NCBI RefSeq assembly: GCF_000720115.1
Contig: NZ_JOIR01000004.1
Location: 1-64,000, forward strand
DNA from: Streptomyces sp. NRRL F-2580
GTDB lineage: Bacteria > Actinomycetota > Actinomycetes > Streptomycetales > Streptomycetaceae
DNA: 64,000 nt
Direction: 5' to 3'
Shown: positions 44,165 through 51,981 of the stretch, piece by piece
How the letters are laid out: each line of letters starts with the position of its first letter
How positions within the stretch are numbered: the first letter of the stretch is position 1
Position numbers and translations under genes: made by a program
Notes under the pieces: generated by a model
What the model saw: only the letters and a program-made list of their open reading frames with translations
What the model was told of the DNA's origin: nothing
Databases searched by the model: none

Positions 44165-45493
44165 TCAGACCTTGGCCGGGACGGACTCGCGGGCCTCGGC
44201 CTCGGCGGCGGGCTCGCTGATCCCTGCCGCGGCGGCGGGCTCGGCGGCGGGCCCGGCGATGGATTCAGTCTCCGCCGCGGCGGCCGCGGCGGCGACCTCG
44301 CGGTCGTGCTTGCTGAGCGAGATCACGGTGATGGTGGCGATGACGACGACCAGGGCGGAGAGGGCGTAGAAGCCGTTCTTCACGTTGGTGGAGTCGACCA
44401 GGAGCGAGATCAGGACGACGGCGGTGGTGCCGGCCGCGAGGCCGAAGGCGTTGGTGGCACCGAAGACGAAGCCGGTCTTCTCCTCGGGCGCCGCGCTCAT
44501 CAGGGCGGTGCGGGCCGAGATGCGTGCCACGCAGAAGGCGATGGCGGCGAAGGGGATGACGGCCATCATCGCGTAGAGGTGGATGGACTCCATGGACAGG
44601 AGCACCGCGAAGGCGAGGTAGCCGATCAGGGCCGTCTTCAGCACGGTGGCCTTGGAGCTGATCTTCTTGAAGGCCCAGGCCGCGAACAGCGCACCGATGC
44701 CGAACAGGGCGTCGACGATGCCGAGGTAGCCGGCGTTGGACTTGAAGCCCTCGATGACCAGGACCAGCATGATGCTGTTGCCGACGATGATGACGATGTT
44801 GCCGATGATGTAGAGCACCGCGAGACGGGCCAGCGGCGGGCGGGAGACGGCCAGCTTGGCTGCGGCGGCCGACGCGGCCTTGGCCGCGGCCTCGGTGAGG
44901 GCCTGGCCGGCCGGACGACGGCCGATGAAGAAGAGCAGGACGGCGGAGAGCAGGAACGTGATCGCGTTGAAGTAGAAGAGCGACGTGGTGCCGACCCAGA
45001 CGATCACCCAGCCGCCGAGGGCCGCCGAGGCGAGCGTGCCGGCCTGGATGGCGATCTCGGCGTTGCCGTTGAACTGGGCGAGCCGGGACTCCGGGATGCG
45101 CTCCTTGATCAGGGCGTTGCTGGCCGGGAAGAAGAGGGCCGCGGAGATCGACAGGATGAAGCTGGCGACGTAGCTGACGGTCGACGGGTTGCCGCCGAGG
45201 GCCAGCCAGAGCGGCAGACCGATCGCGGCGGCGGCGCTGGCCAGGTCGGAGACCATCGCCAGGGTCCGGCGGTCGAAGCGGTCGGCGAGCTTGCCGAAGA
45301 ACAGGGAGAGCGCCACCTGCGGGATGGTGACGGCGATCATCAGCCAGCTCACCGCGAGCATGGTGTTGGCCTCGGTGAAGACCAGGTACGAGGCGGCGGT
45401 GAGCTGGATGCCGTTGCCGAGGTTGGTGATGAAGGTCGCGGGGATGAGCAGGCGTTCTGCCCGATTGGGACGGGGCGGGGCGATCGTGGACAC
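44165..45493 (-). CDS. MFS transporter (likely product exporter) 1
   Basis: A 442-residue permease with about 12 membrane helices. FITNLGNGIQLTAASYLVF opens it, the helix 2-3 loop carries GKLADRFDRRTLAM (MFS A-motif variant), and an Ala/Glu-rich cytoplasmic tail ends it. It has the layout of MFS_1/MFS_3 exporters. GTG at 45493, 15 bp after the MetRS-like gene. A role in export and self-protection is inferred from context. Confidence 0.85.
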   Translation of the reverse strand: MSTIAPPRPNRAERLLIPATFITNLGNGIQLTAASYLVFTEANTMLAVSWLMIAVTIPQVALSLFFGKLADRFDRRTLAMVSDLASAAAAIGLPLWLALGGNPSTVSYVASFILSISAALFFPASNALIKERIPESRLAQFNGNAEIAIQAGTLASAALGGWVIVWVGTTSLFYFNAITFLLSAVLLFFIGRRPAGQALTEAAAKAASAAAAKLAVSRPPLARLAVLYIIGNIVIIVGNSIMLVLVIEGFKSNAGYLGIVDALFGIGALFAAWAFKKISSKATVLKTALIGYLAFAVLLSMESIHLYAMMAVIPFAAIAFCVARISARTALMSAAPEEKTGFVFGATNAFGLAAGTTAVVLISLLVDSTNVKNGFYALSALVVVIATITVISLSKHDREVAAAAAAAETESIAGPAAEPAAAAGISEPAAEAEARESVPAKV

Positions 45494-45508
45494 AGTGCTC
45501 CTCGGAGG

Positions 45509-47128
45509 TCAGGCTCGGATGTCGGCCGGCTCGGCCACGGGCGCGAACGCCCCGACCGCGGTGGACAGGAGGGGGAGTCGCAGCGGAGCGACGGGGTCGG
45601 TGGTGAACGCCCCGGCCGGCAGGGTCAGATCGGCCCCGGCCCGCTCGGCACGGGCCGCGAGGTCGACGAGCAGCGGAGCGGCGCAGGCCGTCAGCGTCCG
45701 GACGGCGAGGACCAGGTCACCGAGGTCGCTCGGGACGTCCACGGCCACCCGGTCCGCCTGCTTCAGCAGCCGGTCGAGGTGGACGACGACCAGGTCCGCC
45801 GCCCGGTGGAGGCTGAAGCTCTCCAGCTCGTAGTGGGAGCGGAAGCGCTCGACGACGATGCCCGCGTGGTCGGCGCCGGTCCGCGACACCGGGAGCAGCG
45901 CGTCCGCCGGGACGGCGGCGAGCAGTTCCTCCACGCGGCGGGCGAGCCGGTTCCACGGCTCGACCAGCCGGGAGCTCGCCAGGGTGTCGAGCGCCTCGCG
46001 GCTGAAGTTCGTCCGGGAGTGCTCCGGCGCGGTGAGCGCCAGGTAGAAGCGGACCAGGTCGCGGGGTACCTCGGCCACCAGATCGGCGGCCCAGACCACG
46101 TGGCCTTTGCTTGTTGAGAACTTCTGGTTCTCCAGCTCGTAGAACTCGTTCGACACGATGGCGTGTGGCTCGACGTACCGGTCGCCGTGCGCCATCAGCA
46201 GGGCCAGGTGCGTCATTCCCCAGAAGTAGACGTTGTCGAATCCGAGGAAGTACACGAGGTCGATGCCGTGCTCGGACAGCCAGTGCTCGTCGTACCGGTC
46301 GGTGTGCTCACCGAGCTGCTCGGCCGCGTACCACGTGCAGTACATCGAGGCGGCCATGCCCTCGGCCCAGGCGTTGAGGACCTGTCCGGGCGTCTCGACG
46401 AACGGCGCCGGGATGCCCCAGCCGGTGGGGTAGGTGATCGGGAAGTCCGGAAGCGGACGCTCCAGCGCCTCGCGGACCAGCTGCGCGGTGTGCGGCCGCA
46501 GCACGTCCCGGTGCCGGACGTAGTAGTCGGCGAGGCGGTCGCGGTACTCCTCCATCGGCAGGACGAGGATCTGCGCCTCGCGGTGCGTGACCACGGCGTC
46601 CGGGTCGACGGTGGAGCGCGGACGCAGCAGCTCGTCGAAGTTGTTGGGGTGTCCGCAGGACTCGCAGAGTCCGCCGCGGCTCTCCACCAGGCACACCGGG
46701 CAGTCGCCGGCGACCAGGCCCTCCATGAGGTACTCGCCGGTGGCCTCCACGTACGGCAGGCGCACGGTCTTCAGCCGGAACGCGCCGTCGTTGTGGAGGT
46801 CGGTGACGAAGTCGATGACGGTCTGCCGGTACCCCTTGTCGAAGGGGGCGAAGCCGTCCACGGAGATGCCCGCCGCCTCCAGGGTGGCGCGGATCTGCGT
46901 CGCGGAGCGCAGGGCCAGCTCCTCCGGCGTCAGGCCGGCCTTGGCCGCGCTGGACACCACGTAGGTCTGGCTGTCGTCGGTGCCGCTGGTGAAGATCACC
47001 GGGCGGCCGGAGGCCCGCAGGTAGCGCGCGTGCACGTCACCGGCCAGGTACGGGCCCGCCAGGTGCCCGGTGTGCAGATCCCCGTTGGGGGTCGGCGGCG
47101 GCGCGATGATGACCGTACGGCGTGTCAT
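45509..47128 (-). CDS. MetRS-like enzyme of hydrazine (N-N bond) formation
   Basis: A 539-residue class I aminoacyl-tRNA synthetase-like protein. ATP-binding signatures are HTGH (residues 19-22) and KFSTSKG (336-342, KMSKS equivalent). A zinc knuckle has C143, C146, C155 and C158. In characterised hydrazine synthases (Spb40, Tri28) a cupin domain is fused to such a MetRS-like domain; the MetRS part activates an amino acid and esterifies it onto N6-hydroxylysine, and the cupin drives rearrangement to an N-N bond. Here the cupin is encoded separately just upstream (ATGA overlap), with the hydroxylase before it. This context, and the partners, argue against a housekeeping MetRS. Confidence 0.88.
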   Translation of the reverse strand: MTRRTVIIAPPPTPNGDLHTGHLAGPYLAGDVHARYLRASGRPVIFTSGTDDSQTYVVSSAAKAGLTPEELALRSATQIRATLEAAGISVDGFAPFDKGYRQTVIDFVTDLHNDGAFRLKTVRLPYVEATGEYLMEGLVAGDCPVCLVESRGGLCESCGHPNNFDELLRPRSTVDPDAVVTHREAQILVLPMEEYRDRLADYYVRHRDVLRPHTAQLVREALERPLPDFPITYPTGWGIPAPFVETPGQVLNAWAEGMAASMYCTWYAAEQLGEHTDRYDEHWLSEHGIDLVYFLGFDNVYFWGMTHLALLMAHGDRYVEPHAIVSNEFYELENQKFSTSKGHVVWAADLVAEVPRDLVRFYLALTAPEHSRTNFSREALDTLASSRLVEPWNRLARRVEELLAAVPADALLPVSRTGADHAGIVVERFRSHYELESFSLHRAADLVVVHLDRLLKQADRVAVDVPSDLGDLVLAVRTLTACAAPLLVDLAARAERAGADLTLPAGAFTTDPVAPLRLPLLSTAVGAFAPVAEPADIRA

Positions 47129-47493
47129 GCCTGGGCTCCTTCGTGGCGTGCTGCGAACCGCTGCGTCATGTCGAGGTCCCACCAGACCGAATACATCTCG
47201 AAGTCCTCCGCGGACTCGTTGATCACCCGGTGGTCCGAGCCGGGAGCGAAGTAGACGATGTCGCCGGTCACGAGGGGCTTGCGGACGCCCTGCGACTCCA
47301 GGACCGCGGTGCCGGAGACGGCGATGAAGATCTCGTACTCGTGGTGGGCGTGCGCCGTCGACGCGGTGCCGGGGCGTATCACGCACCAGGACCCCTCGAA
47401 GGGGGCGTTGAGCTCGGGCCAGGGCAGCAGGCGCTGGGCGTCCAGCCCGTTCTCGTGCGTCAGTGCGTCGCGGTCGAGTTGCTTGGTGAGCAT
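47125..47493 (-). CDS. Stand-alone cupin of the hydrazine synthase
   Basis: A 122-residue single cupin. Metal ligands are apparent in STAHAHHEYEIF (H48, H50, E54) and SDHRV (H88), giving the usual 3-His/1-Glu set. Its stop overlaps the MetRS-like start (ATGA), so the two are made together; in known systems they are one polypeptide, in the same order. Inferred role: metal-dependent rearrangement of the aminoacyl-N-hydroxylysine ester to a hydrazine. Start codon ATG at 47493, 54 bp from the hydroxylase stop. Confidence 0.85.
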   Translation of the reverse strand: MLTKQLDRDALTHENGLDAQRLLPWPELNAPFEGSWCVIRPGTASTAHAHHEYEIFIAVSGTAVLESQGVRKPLVTGDIVYFAPGSDHRVINESAEDFEMYSVWWDLDMTQRFAARHEGAQA

Positions 47494-47547
47494 GGGGGGC
47501 GTTCTCTCCTCGTCAGGCGGGTACGGCTCGTGAGGGGCGCGCGGGAT

Positions 47548-48861
47548 TCAGACCGCGCCGGCGAGTGCCAGCTCGCGCTCCTGGGCCGGGATGTCCAGCG
47601 ATCTCGTCCGGCGGTGCGCGAGGATGTCCTCGGTGATCTCGGCGGAGCGGCCGGCGAGCACGCTGAGCAGCGAGTCGGCGATGCCGTGGGTGGCCTCGTT
47701 GACGCCCTGCAGGTAGCAGGCGGCGGTCGCCGGGCGGCCCAGGTCGAGCCGGTACTTCCGGCTCACGTTGATCTCGTCGAGTCCGATCGACTGCGCGAGG
47801 GCCTTGACCGCCCACGGCATCTCGCGGACGAAACCGGTGCCCAGGAGCACGAGGTCCGTGCGCATCTCCCGCTCGGCACCCGACTTGCGGTCGACGAGGG
47901 TCAGGACGATCTCCTCGCCGTCCATCCGCGCGCCGGTCACGTCGGTCATGGGGTGGAGCGCCAGGCGCTCCTGGCCGCTGCGGCGGTCCTGGTAGAACTG
48001 GCGGTAGAGGCCGTCGAGGGTGGCCGGGGACAGACCGCCGTAGTTGGAGCGGTACATCTCGGCGAGCAGCTGCTGGCGGGCCTCGGGCGAGGACTCGTAG
48101 AACTCGTCGATGAAGGACGTGTAGTACAGCTCATTGGTGAACTTGCTGCTCTCGTAGCCGTTCAGCCCGATCGAGCGCATGATCATGGTCGGCCTGCACT
48201 CGGGCAGGTCCCGCAGCGCGGCGCCGAACAGCTCGGCCGCGCTCTGCGCCCCGCCGATGACCGCGACCCGGTGCGGCAGGTCCGCGCGCACCTCGGCGAT
48301 GCGGTGCGTGTACTGCGTGCTGTGGATGACGCGCTCGGCCGGCAGGCCGTCGAACACCGCGGGGACGTGGGCGTCGCGGCCGGCGCCGATGACCAGGTAG
48401 CGGCAGCCGATGGTGTCGCCGTTGGCGAGGGTGACCACCCAGCCGGAGAGCTCGCCGTCCGCACCGTTCACGGCCTCGACGGAGGTGCACTCGCGGCCGT
48501 ATTCGACCTTTACGGTGGCCAGTTCGTCGGCCACCCACTGCAAGTACTCGGATATCTCACTGCGGTACGGAACGAAGCTGGCCAGGTTGACGAAAGCGTC
48601 GAGCCGTTCCTGCGAGTGAAGGAAGTTGACGAAGGAAAAGCGGCTGCACGGATTGCGCATGGTGACCAGGTCCTTGAGGAAGGAGACCTGGCTGAGCGCG
48701 TCGGGCAGCAGCATGCCGCGCTGCCACACGATGTCCTGCTCGCGCTCGATCAGCAGGGTGTCGCCGGCCAGCTCGGGGGCGAGCTCCTCGACGGCGACCG
48801 CCAGCGCGAGGTTCGCCGGTCCTGCACCGACTGCGAGCAGTTCGACGTTGCGATGCGCCAT
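47548..48861 (-). CDS. L-lysine N6-hydroxylase (flavin N-monooxygenase)
   Basis: A 437-residue class B N-hydroxylating monooxygenase: FAD motif GAGPANLAL (12-20), FLKDLVTMRNPCSRFSFVNF substrate/FAD segment, NADPH motif VIGGAQSAAE (201-210) and LLGTGF near 345. NPCSRFSFVNFLHS and the context match lysine (rather than ornithine) N-hydroxylases such as those of hydrazine pathways. It oxidises the N6 amine of lysine using NADPH and O2. First gene of the 12-gene leftward operon; ATG at 48861 with GGAGG 7 nt upstream. Confidence 0.88.
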   Translation of the reverse strand: MAHRNVELLAVGAGPANLALAVAVEELAPELAGDTLLIEREQDIVWQRGMLLPDALSQVSFLKDLVTMRNPCSRFSFVNFLHSQERLDAFVNLASFVPYRSEISEYLQWVADELATVKVEYGRECTSVEAVNGADGELSGWVVTLANGDTIGCRYLVIGAGRDAHVPAVFDGLPAERVIHSTQYTHRIAEVRADLPHRVAVIGGAQSAAELFGAALRDLPECRPTMIMRSIGLNGYESSKFTNELYYTSFIDEFYESSPEARQQLLAEMYRSNYGGLSPATLDGLYRQFYQDRRSGQERLALHPMTDVTGARMDGEEIVLTLVDRKSGAEREMRTDLVLLGTGFVREMPWAVKALAQSIGLDEINVSRKYRLDLGRPATAACYLQGVNEATHGIADSLLSVLAGRSAEITEDILAHRRTRSLDIPAQERELALAGAV

Positions 48862-49196
48862 GGAAGTACCTCCAGATGGAACAGGTGGACAGGTTCGTAC
48901 GGTCGGGCAGGACGGTCCGGGGTCTCTTTCCCGTCCTTGCGTCGCCTCCCGAAACCGGGTGATGTCCACATTCCACGGGAGCGCCCGATTGCCCGGAAGC
49001 GAAGTCGGACACGGACAATCAACTCTGCGGAGGGCCTGGTCAGAGGGTTGATTGACCGGTGTTCCCGTCTACTTCCGGTCAATGCGGAACGCCTTTTCCA
49101 TTGGCCGCAGTGATCAGTCGCGTTCGCGCTTCCGGCCGGCCCGCACATCCCGCGGGCCGCCGGGCCTCCCTCCCCACCCCATGATCAGGAGCCCTC
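48862..49196. promoter_or_regulatory. Divergent control region with a 9-bp dyad
   Basis: 335 bp between the lysine hydroxylase (minus) and the second DDAH gene (plus); no gene is seen in it. ATTGACCGG at 49051-49059 is repeated inverted at 49075-49083 with a 15-bp spacer, suiting a dimeric repressor or activator. The ribosome site of the DDAH gene (AGGAG) lies at 49187-49191. The region must promote the hydrazine operon. Confidence 0.55.
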
Positions 49197-50063
49197 GTGC
49201 CGCTCACCGAGCCCATCACCCCCGCCGGCGCTCTCTACCGTTCCGAAAGCCCCACCCGGGTCGCCACCCGCCGCCGTCTGCTGATGTGCCGGCCCCGGCA
49301 CTACGACGTCACGTACTCGATCAACCCGTGGATGAACCCGCAGCACGCCACCGACAACGCCCTCGCGGTCAAGCAGTGGGAGGGGCTGCGCGAGCTCTAC
49401 CTCGAACTCGGCCACGTGGTCGAGGAGATAGACCCCATCGAGGGCCTGCCCGACATGGTGTTCGCGGCCAACGGCGCCACCGTGGTCGACGGCAAGGTCT
49501 TCGGGGCCCGTTTCCGCCACGCGGAGCGCACCGCCGAGGGGCCCGCGTACCTGAGATGGCTGGAAGGCCGCGGTTACACGGACACGCTGTGGCCCGAGTA
49601 CGTCAACGAGGGCGAGGGCGACATCCTCACCGTCGGGCGGCGCCTGCTGGCCGGCACCGGATTCCGCACCGACCCGCGCTCACACGCGGAGGCCCAGGAG
49701 TTCTTCGGCCTCCCGGTCACCTCGCTGACACTGGTGAACCCGGAGTTCTACCACCTGGACACGGCGCTCTCCGTGCTGTCGGACGACGAGGTCATGTACT
49801 ACCCGGCCGCCTTCTCCCAGGGCAGCCAGGCGGTGCTGCGCGCCATGTTCCCCGGCGCGATCCTGGCCGACGCCGAGGACGCCGCCGTGTTCGGGCTCAA
49901 CGCCTTCTCCGACGGCCGCCACGTGCTGCTGCCCGCCGCGGCCACCGGTCTGCACGCCAAGCTGCGCGCGCGGGGCTTCGAGCCGATCGGGGTCGAGCTC
50001 TCCGAGCTGCTCAAGGCCGGCGGCAGCGTCAAGTGCTGCACGCTGGAACTCCGCGACCGCTGA
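49197..50063 (+). CDS. Dimethylargininase-type enzyme (second copy)
   Basis: A 288-residue DDAH-family protein paralogous to the one at 42086-42910. Likely nucleophile C280 (SVKCCTLEL), H186 (FYHLDTALSV), acidic site in NEGEGD (137-142), substrate loop PDMVFAANGA. The GTG at 49197 has AGGAG 5 nt upstream. It is the only biosynthetic-type gene of this side on the plus strand, divergent from the hydrazine operon. It may be the ancestral arginine-catabolism copy or may clear methylarginine made by the SznE-like enzyme (inference). Confidence 0.85.
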   Translation: MPLTEPITPAGALYRSESPTRVATRRRLLMCRPRHYDVTYSINPWMNPQHATDNALAVKQWEGLRELYLELGHVVEEIDPIEGLPDMVFAANGATVVDGKVFGARFRHAERTAEGPAYLRWLEGRGYTDTLWPEYVNEGEGDILTVGRRLLAGTGFRTDPRSHAEAQEFFGLPVTSLTLVNPEFYHLDTALSVLSDDEVMYYPAAFSQGSQAVLRAMFPGAILADAEDAAVFGLNAFSDGRHVLLPAAATGLHAKLRARGFEPIGVELSELLKAGGSVKCCTLELRDR

Positions 50064-50083
50064 GCGGGAAGGTGACGGCCCGC

Positions 50084-50115
50084 GCCTTCCGTGCCGGCGC
50101 GGCGGCACGGAAGGC
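50084..50115. terminator. Bidirectional terminator
   Basis: A perfect 13-bp stem, GCCTTCCGTGCCG (50084-50096) with CGGCACGGAAGGC (50103-50115), lies between the convergent DDAH and Ada/ATL-like genes. Confidence 0.85.
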
Positions 50116-50156
50116 GGGACGGGCAGGGGGGCGGCCGGGCACGACCGGTCCGCCCG

Positions 50157-50933
50157 TCACACGGTGGCCGGCCGGCAGCTGCGGCACCCCCTGAATCCGG
50201 CGGCGGCGGCCTCGTCGGCCGAGGTGAACGGCACCTCGTGCCGGGCGGTGATCCGCCGCGCGTGCGCGCACGTCGGATAGCAGAAGATCCGCGTGGTCCC
50301 GCTGCCAAGGAAACGGGCACCGAGGCGCACGAACCGCTCCACCCGCTCGGCGTCCACGCCCTCCCATTCCCGCAGTCCCCGCTCGAATCCGGCCGGCAGC
50401 CCGCAGTCCGCCGGCAGCCCGTCGTCGCGGCACACCCGGTGCGCCGGTACGAGCACGGGCACGGGATTGGCCCGGACCGCCGCCATCACCTCCGCGGGGG
50501 CGAGGCCGGGCAGTCCGGCCTCGCGGGCCAGCCAGGCCGTCGGGCGCAGCTGCCCGAACGGGATGAGCCGGGTGGCCTGGAGGACCGCGCGCTGTTCCCC
50601 GGGCAGCGGCCCGAAGTCGTAGCGCAGGGTCCGGTCCCGCCCGCGCAGGGCCCGCGCCAGACCCGGCGGGGGCTTGGCCCCCGAGAGCACCGACCGCCGG
50701 GTCCGGGCCCGGTAGGCCTCCTCGAACTCCCCGTCGTCGGCGTACCAGTCCGTGGCGGCGGCACCCGTCACCGCTCCCCGCCCGTGAGCGACGTAGAGGG
50801 GGCCGACCGGGGAGTCGGCGCGTACGTAGCAGTCGTAGCGGTGCGCCGGAACACCGGCGCGCTCCAGCACACGTACCGCGAACCCCGCGGGTGCCACCTC
50901 GCGCAGGGTGCCCAACTCGTCCGGCAGTCTCAT
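50157..50933 (-). CDS. Alkyltransferase-like (ATL) domain fused to a C-terminal Ada zinc domain
   Basis: A 258-residue protein. Residues 105-200 resemble the DNA-binding half of O6-alkylguanine-DNA alkyltransferase (EQRAVLQATRLIPFGQLRPT; NPVPVLVPAHRV). The acceptor cysteine of the PCHRV motif is alanine (A164), as in ATL proteins, which bind but do not repair O6-alkylguanine. Residues 205-258 match the Ada N-terminal zinc domain (FLGSGTTRIFCYPTC; C218, C222, C250, C253), which in E. coli Ada takes methyl groups from phosphotriesters; here it is C-terminal. The ATG overlaps the ECF sigma stop. Likely a damage sensor or tolerance factor for alkylating product (inference). Confidence 0.75.
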   Translation of the reverse strand: MRLPDELGTLREVAPAGFAVRVLERAGVPAHRYDCYVRADSPVGPLYVAHGRGAVTGAAATDWYADDGEFEEAYRARTRRSVLSGAKPPPGLARALRGRDRTLRYDFGPLPGEQRAVLQATRLIPFGQLRPTAWLAREAGLPGLAPAEVMAAVRANPVPVLVPAHRVCRDDGLPADCGLPAGFERGLREWEGVDAERVERFVRLGARFLGSGTTRIFCYPTCAHARRITARHEVPFTSADEAAAAGFRGCRSCRPATV

Positions 50934-51544
50934 CCCGCCGCCTCCTTCCGTTCCTCTCGGGCCGGTCCGTACCGGGTGCGGTCGACGGCCAAGGCGGGCT
51001 CGGCGCGCAGAGTGGCCAGACCCCGCGACACCTGCGCCTTCACCGTTCCGACCGGACAGTCCAGGACCGTGGCCATTTCCTGGTAGCTCAGCTCGCCGAT
51101 GTACCGCAGGACCACCGGCAGCCGGTGGTGGTCCGGCAGACCCGACAGCGCGGCCACCAGCCGGGCCCGCCGCGCCCCGTCGAGGGCGCGCTGTTCCGGC
51201 CCCGGAGCGTCGTCCAGGGTCTCGGCACACGTCGCTTCGACACCGTCGGCCACGCCGGGCCGGCGGCTCAGGGTGCGCAGGTGGTTGCGCCACACGTTCG
51301 CCGCGATGGTGAGCAGCCAGGCACGCGGCTGGAGCTGCCGACGGCGCTCGGCGGAGTACGCGCGCAGAGCCGAATAGGCCCGCAGGAAGGTCTCCTGCCC
51401 CAGGTCGTCGGCTTCCCGCGCGGAGCCCGAGAGACGCAGCAGAACGGAGCGCACGGCACCCGCCTGGGTGCGGACGAGTTCGGTGAACCCGTCGTCCAGG
51501 TCGGTCGCGAGCAGTTCCGTCAGCGGGAGCGGCATCTCGTCCAT
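50930..51544 (-). CDS. ECF-type RNA polymerase sigma factor
   Basis: A 204-residue sigma factor with region 2 (AREADDLGQETFLRAYSALRAYS) and region 4 (LPVVLRYIGELSYQEMATVL, GTVKAQVSRGLATLR). There is no anti-sigma gene with a membrane helix nearby; instead the Ada/ATL-like gene follows with an ATGA overlap, suggesting the two work together. ATG at 51544; ATG at 51535 is possible. It diverges from the SARP gene. Confidence 0.85.
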   Translation of the reverse strand: MDEMPLPLTELLATDLDDGFTELVRTQAGAVRSVLLRLSGSAREADDLGQETFLRAYSALRAYSAERRRQLQPRAWLLTIAANVWRNHLRTLSRRPGVADGVEATCAETLDDAPGPEQRALDGARRARLVAALSGLPDHHRLPVVLRYIGELSYQEMATVLDCPVGTVKAQVSRGLATLRAEPALAVDRTRYGPAREERKEAAG

Positions 51545-51981
51545 CGTCCTGGTAAACACCGGACCGCGCGAGACCGTTGCACCGGGCGCACGCCGGCACA
51601 CAACAATTTTTCGCTTCTGGCCAAAACAACGGTGTTCTTGGCCAGAATCCACCCGTGATGGTCAAGGCTTTGGAGTTACGGTCGGATCGTGGGCGCTGAA
51701 CCGCGCCCCCACGGTTCGAATTGTTCATGGTCCTGCGGGATTTCGGGGGACACGATGTCAACCATTGTGCACGGGGTATTGGGAAAATCTTTTTCCGGGC
51801 GTTGTCCTCTCCCGCTCTTTCCTGTCGCGGCGCGCCGTCCTGCACCGCGCAGTGACCCGATATCCGAAGATCCCAAAAGATCCCAACGGACTGCGTCCCG
51901 CGCGTTCCGTCGCCGCGCACCTTCCGCTCGCAGCCGCTGGAATGGGACCACCGCGCTGCACCTCAGCCACCAGGGGGAACG
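51545..51981. promoter_or_regulatory. Divergent control region with a 10-bp perfect dyad
   Basis: 437 bp without a gene between the ECF sigma gene and the SARP gene, markedly AT-richer than its surroundings. TTCTGGCCAA at 51615-51624 and TTGGCCAGAA at 51638-51647 are perfect inverted copies with a 13-bp spacer, a good operator. A homopolymer-rich stretch (GGGAAAATCTTTTTCC) lies at about 51780-51795. Confidence 0.6.

Noticed and set aside
45509..47128. Housekeeping methionyl-tRNA synthetase
   Set aside because: It is encoded within a cupin/lysine-hydroxylase operon with overlapping stop and start, as in hydrazine clusters, and lacks a convincing C-terminal tRNA-binding extension.
47548..48861. 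Hydroxamate siderophore biosynthesis
   Set aside because: The lysine N-hydroxylase could suggest this, but no acyltransferase, NIS synthetase, decarboxylase or ferri-siderophore uptake gene is present.
50157..50933. Active O6-methylguanine-DNA methyltransferase
   Set aside because: The acceptor cysteine position is alanine (PAHRV), so direct dealkylation by this domain is unlikely; it was called ATL-like instead.
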